From assembly GCA_020430775.1 (NCBI GenBank), contig JAGQJE010000227.1, positions 1 to 48,188 of the forward strand: a stretch of DNA of 48,188 bases. Reading direction: 5' to 3'. The notes beneath the pieces were generated by a model. The model did no database searches. It had not been told where the DNA came from and saw only the letters and a program-made list of their open reading frames with translations. This DNA comes from Myxococcales bacterium (lineage in GTDB: Bacteria; Myxococcota_A; Polyangia; Polyangiales; Houyiibacteriaceae). How positions within the stretch are numbered: the stretch's first letter is position 1; every line of letters starts with the position of its first letter. Both the position numbers and the translations under genes were made by a program. Positions 34,339 to 45,271 of the stretch are shown piece after piece.

Positions 34339-35394
34339 CTACTTCGCGCAGTCGGCCGCGATCCGCTCTTCGGCAAGACGGCGGCCATGGCCGACCTCGA
34401 AATCCTCGACGACCGCGCGCAGGAGCTTGCAGCCGCGCGCGTGCGCTCCTTGATCGAGCCACATCGCCCCGCGCTCGTACGCGACGTCGTCGCGCAGCGT
34501 CGAGCGGGGGAACTTTCGCGGGAAGCGCGCGAAGTCGCGGTCGGCGGCCTCGTAGTCGTGGAGCTCGTCGCGCTCGAGCTGAGCGATGCGCCGCTGCGCG
34601 GCGGGCATCGTCGGCAGGGTGTAGCTGCCGACGAGGTTGGTCTCCTCGTTGCGGTGCACCAGCGTTCGGAGGTAGCCGATGGCGCGCTTCACGTCGCCGT
34701 CTTGCTGCGCCATGTCCGCCAGCTCGACGAGCGCGTTGTCCCAGAGCTGGCCGTACGGATAGGGGTGGTCGTGGACGAGCTTCGTCAACGCGGCCTTCGC
34801 GCCGTCCCGGTCGCCGCGCTCGCGCAGGCGCTCGGCCTTCGCGAAGAGCAGGTCGTCTCCGACCGACGTGTCGCCGACCTTCGCGTACATCGCGTCGAGG
34901 TAGCGGAGCGCGCCGTCCGGATCCTTCGCCTCGTCGAACGCCTCGAGCCGGAACTTCAGCGCGCGCGACTCGAACCCCGAGTCCGGGTAGTGCTCGATGA
35001 CCGCGTCATAGCCGGCGAGCGCCGCTTCGTGCTCGCCGAGCGCGTGGTCGCGCAAGAACGCCGCGTCGTAGGTGGCCCGCGCGGTCCGGCGCGAGACGGG
35101 CCTGCGCGCGGCGATCTCGTCGAGGATGGTCACCGCCTCCGCGAAGCGCCGCGCCTGCCGGAGCACCTGCGTCTGTCGATAGAGCGCCTCGTCCTTGTCG
35201 ACGCGGCGCTCGGCCGTGCGCGCCGCCTCCGCGAAGTCACGCGCCGCCTCGTCGAGCCGGCCGGCGCGCTGGTCGCGGGCCCCCGCGGCCATCGACGCGA
35301 GGTGGGCTGCGCCGCGCGGCTTCGACAGGGTGGGCGGGCAGCCGGCGAGGAGGAGCGCGGCGAGCGAGGCGGTCAGCAGCCGGAGGGTACGCAC
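34339..35394 (-). CDS. TPR-repeat lipoprotein
   Basis: 351 residues; GTG start at 35392-35394. The signal peptide ends in lipobox LLAGC (Cys about 19). The mature protein is a chain of TPR-like helix pairs, e.g. MAAGARDQRAGRLDEAARDF, RQARRFAEAVTILDEI, GEHEAALAGYDAVIEHYPDSG, RDGAKAALTKLVHDHP. The end (ARGCKLLRAVVEDFEVGHGRRLAEERIAADC) has two cysteines. The layout resembles BamD/YfiO- or YbgF-like periplasmic scaffolds, but neither can be assigned. Convergent with pyrE (52 bases). Confidence 0.85.
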   Translation of the reverse strand: MRTLRLLTASLAALLLAGCPPTLSKPRGAAHLASMAAGARDQRAGRLDEAARDFAEAARTAERRVDKDEALYRQTQVLRQARRFAEAVTILDEIAARRPVSRRTARATYDAAFLRDHALGEHEAALAGYDAVIEHYPDSGFESRALKFRLEAFDEAKDPDGALRYLDAMYAKVGDTSVGDDLLFAKAERLRERGDRDGAKAALTKLVHDHPYPYGQLWDNALVELADMAQQDGDVKRAIGYLRTLVHRNEETNLVGSYTLPTMPAAQRRIAQLERDELHDYEAADRDFARFPRKFPRSTLRDDVAYERGAMWLDQGAHARGCKLLRAVVEDFEVGHGRRLAEERIAADCAK

Positions 35395-35482
35395 GGGTCC
35401 GCAAGGTAGCCCGCGCGCGGGTGGGACGTAAAGGCGAGGGCACGAATCGGGCGGGCGGGAACGGGAGCGGAGGCGTCGGCTG

Positions 35483-36799
35483 CTACGCGGTCGGGGCGGT
35501 GGGGGCGGGAGCGGGGTCGGCTGGGTCGTCTCGCGTCTCTGGGCCGAGCAGCTTGGCGAGCGCTTCGCTCCGGCTCTGGACGCCCAGCTTGCGGAAGATG
35601 GCGTAGACCTGGTTGGCGATCGTGTGGACCGACACGCCGCGCGCGGACGCGATGGCGGCGTTCGAGGCGCCGCCTGCGAGCGACGTGAGCACCGCGCGCT
35701 CGGCGTCCGACAGGGCGGCGAGGAGGGACGCGGAGGGCGCCACCTCCGACCGCAACACCTCGAGGCGTTCGCTCGCGCCGACCAGCGAGATGACGCCTGC
35801 GCGGTCGAAGCCGATGAGATCGGCGCGCCCGTGTCCGCCGAGCCTGCTCGCGCAGCGCCTCACCGCGCCCGCGACGGAGCCGATCGGCATCCCGAGCGCG
35901 AAGGCGATCTCCTTGTTGCTCGCGCCGAGGGCGACGTAGCGCGCGACGGCGCGCTCACGGGGCGCCAGGGCCCGGGGATCGGCGACCTCCGGGGCGTTCG
36001 CGTGGACCGCGATGTACCGGCGCCCGTCCGACTCCCAACGGTCGACCATCGACCAGCGGCCGTCCATCAGCCCGGCCCAGAGCTCGAGCGCTCGGCACGG
36101 ATCGCGTCGGACGCCAGCGGTGCGGGCCAGCTCTACACGCGCGACCGCCGCGCGGAGGCGCTCGCGTGCGTCCACGTCATCGCGCAGCGGACCCTCGACG
36201 TGGGCGACGCGACCGTCCGGCCCGACGAGCGCCTCGCAGCGCAGACCCTCCCGGCGGGTCGCGCGCAGCTTTCGGCGAAGACGCAACGCCGCCGCGAAGT
36301 GAAGCCCCGCGCGACGCCACACGTGGAGCGTGCGCTCCGCGGGGAAGAGCTCACGGCGCGACGGCCCGCCCACGCAGAGCCCAAACCCCTCCCCGTCTTG
36401 CGCGAAGAGCGTGAACGCGTCGACGAACCCCGCGGGCCCGACGGCCGCGCGAAAGTGCCGCGTGACCGGGTGCGCCGAGCCGAGGCGCTGCTCGAAGCCG
36501 CCGCAGCGCACGAGCCCCAGCGCCAGCTCGTCGAGCAGCGCGCTCGGAGGGTTACGCTTCAGCGCGCCGAGCCGGGCGACGAAGTGCGGGTCGAGGGCGC
36601 GCCGGGCGCCCGGCCCGTCGACCATGAAGCGCCCGCGGTCGACGCGCGCCGCGAACGCGCACAGGCCCGCCCCGCAGTCGAGGTCCGACGTGACGGTCTC
36701 GAGCAACCGTGCCAGCCACTCTGCGTCGGTGCCGTCGAGCGTGTACGCGGCCTCCACGGCGTCGATCGTGTGGCGCGCACGGATGCTGCGATGTGCCAT
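35483..36799 (-). CDS. LuxR-family regulator with two tandem HTH domains
   Basis: 438 residues from ATG 36797-36799, chosen because AAGGT lies about seven bases upstream; the frame is open to 36907. The N-terminal ~270 residues are a GAF/PAS-like sensor region without a receiver. Two LuxR-type helix-turn-helix blocks follow: APRERAVARYVALGASNKEIAFALG near residue 275 and SDAERAVLTSLAGGASNAAIASARG near residue 360. The second keeps the usual VSVHTIANQVYAIFRKLGV recognition helix; the first has a divergent MPIGSVAGAVRRCASRLG. Repeated HTHs could allow bivalent DNA contact, or the first could be a dimer interface. It is divergent from the lipoprotein gene at 36955 and may control it. Confidence 0.85.
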   Translation of the reverse strand: MAHRSIRARHTIDAVEAAYTLDGTDAEWLARLLETVTSDLDCGAGLCAFAARVDRGRFMVDGPGARRALDPHFVARLGALKRNPPSALLDELALGLVRCGGFEQRLGSAHPVTRHFRAAVGPAGFVDAFTLFAQDGEGFGLCVGGPSRRELFPAERTLHVWRRAGLHFAAALRLRRKLRATRREGLRCEALVGPDGRVAHVEGPLRDDVDARERLRAAVARVELARTAGVRRDPCRALELWAGLMDGRWSMVDRWESDGRRYIAVHANAPEVADPRALAPRERAVARYVALGASNKEIAFALGMPIGSVAGAVRRCASRLGGHGRADLIGFDRAGVISLVGASERLEVLRSEVAPSASLLAALSDAERAVLTSLAGGASNAAIASARGVSVHTIANQVYAIFRKLGVQSRSEALAKLLGPETRDDPADPAPAPTAPTA

Positions 36800-36954
36800 C
36801 TCGTGACCTTCGACCCGCAGCACCACCGGGCTCACGGCGGCGCGCGCGACATCAAAGTACCCATGGAGCCGGTGGCGCGCCAATGGGAAACGTAGCTTGT
36901 TGCGCAACCGCCCGCCGTGGGGCGTCTTCTGCGCGCAACGCGGGAGACTGTCTG

Positions 36955-38202
36955 ATGCAAAACGTCACCAAGTACGCCGCGTATGCACTGGTCGCGGCGA
37001 TAGCGTTCGCGGGCGGGTGCTCGTCGTCATCGTCCGAAAGCAACTCACCCGACGGCGGTATGCAGTCGCCCGACGGCGGCATGCAGTCGCCCGACGGCGG
37101 TATGCAGTCACCCGACGGCGGCACGCAGACGCCGACGTTCAGCCTGAGCCCCAACCCCGTAAAGCAGACGGTCGCCAACGGTCACAGCGCCAACGTCAGC
37201 CTCACCGTCTCGCGCGACGGCGCCCAGGGTGACATCGCGCTCAGCGTGACCGGAAGCGCCCTGCTCGCGACCACACCGGGTGACGGAAGCATCACCTACG
37301 CCTTCAACCCGAACCCCGAGTCCGGCTCCGGCACGAGCGTGCTCACGTTCACCGTCGGCGCCACCGTACCCGCAGGCGACTACCCCCTCACGATCGCCGG
37401 CGCGCTCGGTGGCGAGACGGAGACCGCCGCGTTCACGCTCACCGTCAGCGCGCCCCATGAGCTGCTGCTGGTCGACGACGACGGCAGCTCCAACAACTCC
37501 GGCAGCGACACCAACCTCTCGGTCTCGGACACCCTCTTCCGCGACCTGCTCGACGGCGCGCACATCGGTTACGACGTTCAGGTCGTGCCGACGGACGGCA
37601 ACGGTCCGACCGCCGCCCAGCTCCACGATTACTTCCGCGTCATCTGGTACACCGGCAACGCCTACGGCGGAGACTTCGGCACGCTCTCCTCGACGGACCA
37701 GCTCAGCCTCGAGAGCTTCCTCGACCAACAAGGCGCGAAGCTCATTCTGTTCTCTCCGGAGTTCGCGTACGACGTCAGCGATGACTGGACCGACAACTCG
37801 AGCAACGACTTCTTGAGCCACTACGTGGGCGCCCTCGGCGGCGTCGAGAACCCCGATGACGGGAACGGCAACGGCCTCAACGAGACCACGTTCAGCGTCG
37901 CAGGCGTGAGCGGCACCTCGACCTCCGGCGACATGTATCGGATCGTGGGGGACAACCCGCTCCACAACTATCTGTCCACGATCAACCCGGCCCCCGGGAC
38001 CGACACCTTGCTCACCGTGCAGGCGGATCCGGACGACAGCGGCACCGCCCGCGCCGTGGCCTGCATCACCGGCAAGATGGACGCGGGCGCGGCTCACCAG
38101 TCGAAGGTCGTATACGTCGGCATCACGCTCGAGAACCTCTTCGAGTCCGACAGCACGAACGCCAACAAGCAGGCGCTGTTCGAGCAGCTCCTCGACTACT
38201 AG
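36955..38202 (+). CDS. Surface lipoprotein with SPDGGMQ repeats
   Basis: 415 residues from ATG 36955, with GGGAGA eight bases upstream. Lipobox AFAGGC (Cys about residue 22) is followed by a Ser-rich spacer and four SPDGGMQ repeats, the type of low-complexity linker common in myxobacterial lipoproteins. Residues about 55-140 look like an Ig-like domain (PTFSLSPNPVKQTVANGHSANVSLTVSRDG... TVPAGDYPLTIAG). The remainder (VDDDGSSNNSG..., GAHIGYDVQV, AKLILFSPEFAYDVSDDW) resembles a ThuA/glutamine-amidotransferase-like alpha/beta domain seen in large secreted proteins. No active site is evident. Its function is unknown. Confidence 0.85.
   Translation: MQNVTKYAAYALVAAIAFAGGCSSSSSESNSPDGGMQSPDGGMQSPDGGMQSPDGGTQTPTFSLSPNPVKQTVANGHSANVSLTVSRDGAQGDIALSVTGSALLATTPGDGSITYAFNPNPESGSGTSVLTFTVGATVPAGDYPLTIAGALGGETETAAFTLTVSAPHELLLVDDDGSSNNSGSDTNLSVSDTLFRDLLDGAHIGYDVQVVPTDGNGPTAAQLHDYFRVIWYTGNAYGGDFGTLSSTDQLSLESFLDQQGAKLILFSPEFAYDVSDDWTDNSSNDFLSHYVGALGGVENPDDGNGNGLNETTFSVAGVSGTSTSGDMYRIVGDNPLHNYLSTINPAPGTDTLLTVQADPDDSGTARAVACITGKMDAGAAHQSKVVYVGITLENLFESDSTNANKQALFEQLLDY
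37045..37128 (+). repeat. Four 21-bp tandem coding repeats (SPDGGMQ)
   Basis: Units at 37045-37065, 37066-37086, 37087-37107 and 37108-37128 encode SPDGGMQ three times and SPDGGTQ once. Differences between units are almost all at third positions. They form the linker just after the lipid-anchored Cys; length variation by slippage is possible. Confidence 0.9.
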
Positions 38203-38238
38203 CCGCGCGCCGCGGCGTCGAAGCCGTCGCGGCGCGGC
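38202..38238 (+). terminator. Strong GC hairpin after the SPDGG lipoprotein gene
   Basis: GCCGCGCGCCGCG (38202-38214) pairs, with a two-base bulge, with CGCGGCGCGGC (38228-38238). It begins on the last base of the stop codon. No T tract follows, so it may be a Rho-independent hairpin of weak type or a 3'-stability element. Confidence 0.4.
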
Positions 38239-38376
38239 TCAGGCCCGCGGTCGTGGTGCTCTCCGCGGCCGCGGGCCTCGCCGTCTCGCGGCGACGGCTC
38301 GGACGACGCCGAAAGCGCCACGGCTGGGACCGGGCGCATCCGCCGGCGCGCGCTCACGACGGGGCTGGTAAGGTCG

Positions 38377-39936
38377 GTGGCGGTGCTCCTCGATCCCGCG
38401 CATGAGCCTCCGCTCCGCTCAGGGCCTGCGGTCGCACGGGTGTTCCATCGGCTGCTCGCGCTGATCTTCCTCATCGCGTGGGTCTCGCTGGGCTCGCAGG
38501 TGGGCCTGCTCATCGGCAGCCACGGTCTGCTCCCGCTCGAGCCTTTCGTACACGCGATCCACGGCTCCGGCCTCGGCTTCGGGCGCTTCCCGACGCTCTT
38601 TTTGTACGGCGCGAGCGACGCGGCGATCCACGCAGGCGTCTGGCTCGGCGCGGCGCTGTCGCTGCTCGCGCTCGCCGGTGTGCGACCGCGCCTGTGCGCG
38701 CTCGCCTCGGTCGTCCTCTACCTCAGCTACACGGTCGCGTGCCGGAGCTTCCTCGGGTTTCAGTGGGACAACCTGCTGCTCGAGTGCGGCGCGCTCGCGG
38801 TGTTCCTGCCGCGGGACCGGCCGGCGCGCGTGATCCACCTCGTCTTTCGGCTGCTCCTCTTCAAGCTCTACTTCGAGAGCGGCCTCGCGAAGCTCCAGTC
38901 GCCCATCCACGACTGGCTGAACGGCAGCGCGATGACGTTCTACTACGAGACGGCGCCGCTGCCCGCGCCGCTCGCCTGGTACGCCTATCACCTGCCCACC
39001 TGGTGGCATCACCTCGAGAGCCGGGGGACGCTCTGCCTCGAGCTGGGCGGCGCCTTTGCCGTGCTCGGCCCACGCAAGGTCCGCCTCGGCGCCGCCGTCG
39101 CGTTCACCGTCTTCCAGGTGGTGAACATCGCGACCGCGAACTACGGGTTCTTCGCCTACCTCGCGATCGCGCTGCACGTCTTCCTGCTGACCGACCGCGA
39201 CATCGCGCGCGCGTGGGCGTCGGTTCGGGCGATCGCGCGCCACGCGAGGAGGCGCCTCGCGACCGACGCGCTCCGCCGGCTCTGGGCGCGCGGACGTCTC
39301 GCTCGACGCCGATGGGTCCGCCTGGCCTCGGCGCCGCGCGTGCTCGAGCGCGCGGGCGGGCCGTGGCTCGAGCGCGGACGCACGGCGACCGCGGCGCTGC
39401 TCGCCGGCGTGTTCGTCCTCGTCTCGCTCAACACGGGGCTGCGGCACTTCGACGCCCCCGGTCGCCGGAGCGCGGCGCTGACCTCCCTGAGCGACGCGCT
39501 CGCGCCGTTTCGGCTCATCAACACGTATTACCTCTTCACGTCGGTCACGCGCCGCCGCATCGAGCCGACGTTCGAGACCACGGACGGCGCGCGCTGGGTC
39601 GAGCACGACCTGCGCTACAAGCCCGGCCCGGTCGACCGCGCCCCCCCGCTGGTCGCACCCCACCAGCCGCGGGTCGACTTCCTGCTGTGGTTCTACGGCC
39701 TGCGCTTCGAGCGGATGCCGCCCTACGTGCAGACGCTGCTCGAGCGGATGTGCGCAGACCCTCAGGCCGTCGACCCGCTCTTCACGACCCCGCTGCCACC
39801 CGCGCCCAAGGCCGTGCGCGTGGTGTTCTACGCCTATCGCTTCTCGACGCCGCGGGACAAGCGCGAGCGAGGCGCGTGGTGGACCCGGCAGCAGGTCGCC
39901 GCGACGCGTGAAGCCTCCTGCGCCGCGCTCCGGTGA
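38377..39936 (+). CDS. Lipase-maturation-factor-like multi-span membrane protein
   Basis: 519 residues; GTG start at 38377. About nine hydrophobic helices occur before residue ~270, including RSFLGFQWDNLLLECGALAVF and KLYFESGLAKLQS, which match the membrane core of the lipase maturation factor (LMF1) family. After a basic cytoplasmic-like stretch (about 275-325) and another helix, the C-terminal soluble part (FRLINTYYLFTSVTRRRIEP..., WVEHDLRYKPG) has the LMF tail pattern. LMF proteins in animals aid lipase folding; bacterial members are uncharacterised and a lipase partner is not visible here. It probably acts in envelope or lipid handling. Confidence 0.85.
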   Translation: MAVLLDPAHEPPLRSGPAVARVFHRLLALIFLIAWVSLGSQVGLLIGSHGLLPLEPFVHAIHGSGLGFGRFPTLFLYGASDAAIHAGVWLGAALSLLALAGVRPRLCALASVVLYLSYTVACRSFLGFQWDNLLLECGALAVFLPRDRPARVIHLVFRLLLFKLYFESGLAKLQSPIHDWLNGSAMTFYYETAPLPAPLAWYAYHLPTWWHHLESRGTLCLELGGAFAVLGPRKVRLGAAVAFTVFQVVNIATANYGFFAYLAIALHVFLLTDRDIARAWASVRAIARHARRRLATDALRRLWARGRLARRRWVRLASAPRVLERAGGPWLERGRTATAALLAGVFVLVSLNTGLRHFDAPGRRSAALTSLSDALAPFRLINTYYLFTSVTRRRIEPTFETTDGARWVEHDLRYKPGPVDRAPPLVAPHQPRVDFLLWFYGLRFERMPPYVQTLLERMCADPQAVDPLFTTPLPPAPKAVRVVFYAYRFSTPRDKRERGAWWTRQQVAATREASCAALR

Positions 39937-39955
39937 CGCGGCCCGAGCCGCCGGC

Positions 39956-40007
39956 TTGCCAGGGTGTCGCGCTAGGCGCACATTTGCGCATAGGAAAACG
40001 CAAATGT
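39956..40007 (+). promoter_or_regulatory. Promoter/operator and possible RNA hairpin at the antitoxin start
   Basis: A perfect 9-bp inverted repeat, ACATTTGCG (39980-39988) and CGCAAATGT (39999-40007), has a 10-base loop. The antitoxin ATG (40004-40006) lies in the right arm and its Shine-Dalgarno AGGA (39992-39995) lies in the loop. TTGCCA at 39956-39961 is a good -35 element; the matching -10 would overlap the left arm. This is where an autorepressing antitoxin would bind, and the transcript could also fold with the start codon in a stem. Confidence 0.7.
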
Positions 40008-40444
40008 CATCTACGGCGACTCTCGACGAATCCCCTACGCTCGCGCGGCGCATCTTCGGCCTGCGGACGATCGCGTCCGAGCCGGGTAGGACGCGCCAAG
40101 CGGTGCACAAGGGCCTCACCGGCGCGAAGGTGCGCGCCCTGCAGCGCCAGCTCGGGGTGAACCAAAAGACGCTCGCCTCGCTGGTCGGGGTCGCGCCGCG
40201 CACGTTGCAGTCGCTCGAGGGGCGCAAGCGCCTCTCCGCCGTCGCGACGGACCGCGCCGCGCGGCTGGTGCGCGTGTTCGACTACGCGGTCGAGGTGCTG
40301 GGCGACAAGGACGCCGCGAGCGGCTGGCTCCTCGATGTGAACCAGGCGCTCGGCGGCGAGGCGCCCATCACCTGGCTCGGCACCGACGCCGGCACGCTCG
40401 AGGTCGTGGACCTCCTCGGCCGCATCGATCACGGCATGTGGTGA
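40004..40444 (+). CDS. MbcA/ParS/Xre-family antitoxin (DUF2384)
   Basis: 146 residues from ATG 40004; AGGA is eight bases upstream and the start overlaps an inverted repeat. The middle has a helix-turn-helix (QRQLGVNQKTLASLVGVAPRTLQSLEGRKRL). The C-terminal domain NQALGGEAPITWLGTDAGTLEVVDLLGRIDHGMW is the toxin-binding part of this family, which blocks a RES toxin. Family members bind their own promoter, which agrees with the palindrome. The stop overlaps the toxin start (TGATG), so translation is coupled. Confidence 0.92.
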   Translation: MSSTATLDESPTLARRIFGLRTIASEPGRTRQAVHKGLTGAKVRALQRQLGVNQKTLASLVGVAPRTLQSLEGRKRLSAVATDRAARLVRVFDYAVEVLGDKDAASGWLLDVNQALGGEAPITWLGTDAGTLEVVDLLGRIDHGMW

Positions 40445-40914
40445 TGCCGACCGTCGCGTGGCGCATCGACCGCGCGAAGCGCCGGGCCGATCCGCTCTCC
40501 GGGCACGGCGCGGCGTTCTACCCGGGGAGGTGGAACCACCGCGGGGTGCGGGCGGTCTACACGGGCGAGTCGCGCTCGATCGTCGAGCTCGAGGTGCTCG
40601 TGCACGTCGACCGCCGGCGTGCGCCGAAGGACCAGCGCTGGTTCCGCGTCGAGATCCCGGACGACCTCGCCGTCACGCGGTGGGCGGCGTCCTCGCTGCC
40701 GAGCGGCTGGCGCGCCTACCCCCACTCGCCGGCGACGCGCGACCTCGGCACGGCCTGGCTCCGGCGAGGCGAAGCGGCGGTCCTCGCGGTGCCCTCCGCC
40801 GTCATCCCCGACGAACGCTCGTTCATCCTGAACCCGCTGCACCCCGACTTCGCCCGCATCACGTGGTCCGACGCAGGCCCGGTCGTGTGGGACGTACGCC
40901 TCTTCGACTCGTAG
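40444..40914 (+). CDS. RES-domain toxin (MbcT-like, NAD+-degrading)
   Basis: 156 residues from ATG 40444; two in-frame GTG codons just upstream are less likely starts because ATG overlaps the antitoxin stop. The RES domain begins with VAWRIDRAKR and contains the Arg, Tyr and Glu motifs GRWNHRG, AVYTGES and IVELEVLVHV, followed by the Ser-rich-to-ILNP end (ERSFILNPLHPDF). RES toxins, related to ADP-ribosyltransferases, deplete NAD+ by hydrolysis or phosphorolysis and arrest growth. The residues seen suggest an active copy. Some related pairs help protect against phage. Confidence 0.93.
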   Translation: MPTVAWRIDRAKRRADPLSGHGAAFYPGRWNHRGVRAVYTGESRSIVELEVLVHVDRRRAPKDQRWFRVEIPDDLAVTRWAASSLPSGWRAYPHSPATRDLGTAWLRRGEAAVLAVPSAVIPDERSFILNPLHPDFARITWSDAGPVVWDVRLFDS

Positions 40915-40929
40915 CGGCGGCCGCCGCGC

Positions 40930-41826
40930 TCACGCCTTGGCTCCGTAGGTGCCGTTCGACGCGGCGAGCTGCGCGGCCCAGGCCTCGACCAGCGCGTGGT
41001 TGTCGACGTCCCAGGGGTGGAAGCCCGGCTTGAAATACTCGAAATACGGCCGGGTGAGCTTCCTGAGCACGCCGGGCTCACCGACGAGGATGTTCGCGAA
41101 GCGCAGCCACGAGCGCGGCCGGCCGCCGCGCCCGTCGACCTTCATCATGCGGGCCTGATGCTCGATGACCTTCGCCCAGAAGATGAGGGTCGCGATGATC
41201 ATCGCGAGCGCGCGCTCCGGGTAGTTGCCGCCGGCGGCGAGGTACACGTCGTACGCGACCGCCTTGTGCTCGTTCTCCTCGGCGGCGTGCCAGCGCCACA
41301 GGTCACGCATCGCGGGCGCGGCGTCTTCGAGCAGCGCGGGCTCGCTCAGCAAGAGGTGGCCCATCGTCGCGGTGAAGTGCTCGAGCGCCGCGGTCGCCGC
41401 GAGACACATGCGCGGTGAGAGGGTCTTCTCGACGCGCGCGAGCAAGCGCTCGATGCGCGCCTCCATCTCCGCGATGGGGTAACCCTGCGCCGCGAGCAGC
41501 GCGTTGTACCGCTGGTGCTCGCGGTTGTGCACGCCCTCTTGCCCGCAGAAGCTGCGGACCTGCGCCTTCAGCTCGGGGTCGGTGACCTGCTTCGCGTGCG
41601 CGCGGACGCTGCGGATGAAGAAGCGCTCCCCGGCGGGGAAGAAGATCGACAGGTTGTTGAAGAACATGGTCAGCGCGGGGCCCGCCGGGTGCCAGTCGCG
41701 GAGCCGCGCGGGGTCGAGCTCGAAACGCAGGTTGCGCACAGGAAATCCCGCGTCACGTCCGTCGTCGCCATCGGGACGGGGTGCGTTCGTCGAAGCAGGA
41801 GTGGAACGCCGGTGGGTGGCAGCCAT
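40930..41826 (-). CDS. Ferritin-like 'metal-dependent hydrolase' (PF10118 type)
   Basis: 298 residues from ATG 41824-41826 with a strong AAGGAGG eight bases upstream. FNNLSIFFPAGERFFIRSVR, CGQEGVHNREHQRYN, AALEHFTATMGHLLL and HAAEENEHKAVAYDVY supply repeated Glu and ExxH ligands, consistent with a di-iron four-helix bundle. The family is annotated as predicted metal-dependent hydrolase; its substrate is unknown, and an oxygenase role is as likely. It is convergent with the toxin gene (15 bases between stops; a 14-bp palindrome at 40914-40927 lies there). The 275 bases upstream (41827-42101) contain its promoter and no further gene. Confidence 0.88.
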   Translation of the reverse strand: MAATHRRSTPASTNAPRPDGDDGRDAGFPVRNLRFELDPARLRDWHPAGPALTMFFNNLSIFFPAGERFFIRSVRAHAKQVTDPELKAQVRSFCGQEGVHNREHQRYNALLAAQGYPIAEMEARIERLLARVEKTLSPRMCLAATAALEHFTATMGHLLLSEPALLEDAAPAMRDLWRWHAAEENEHKAVAYDVYLAAGGNYPERALAMIIATLIFWAKVIEHQARMMKVDGRGGRPRSWLRFANILVGEPGVLRKLTRPYFEYFKPGFHPWDVDNHALVEAWAAQLAASNGTYGAKA

Positions 41827-42101
41827 GGGGGGGTCCTCCTTCGGGAGCTGCGTGGCGCAGCCCGCGGCCTACCAACGACTCTGCGCGCGCCCCGCTCGTC
41901 GCGATAGATCCTCGCGTGCCCGCAGCTCGTCACTCTGCGCCAAAGGCGCGCCGACAGCCACGCGAGCGCACCCACCGCGGCCTCGCTCCCGCGCGGTCCA
42001 CGCTGCACCCGCCGGCGCTGGCGGACCGCCTCGAGGCCGCCCACGACGACCAACGGACGGGCCAGCCCCCGGGCGTGATGCGACCCGACCGCGGCGCGTG
42101 C

Positions 42102-45263
<3,162 letters not shown>

Positions 45264-45271
45264 GGCCAGCC

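Noticed and set aside
40914-40927. 14-bp palindrome between the RES toxin and the metal-dependent hydrolase as a bidirectional terminator
   Set aside because: It has no loop or T tract and such GC palindromes arise easily in this composition.
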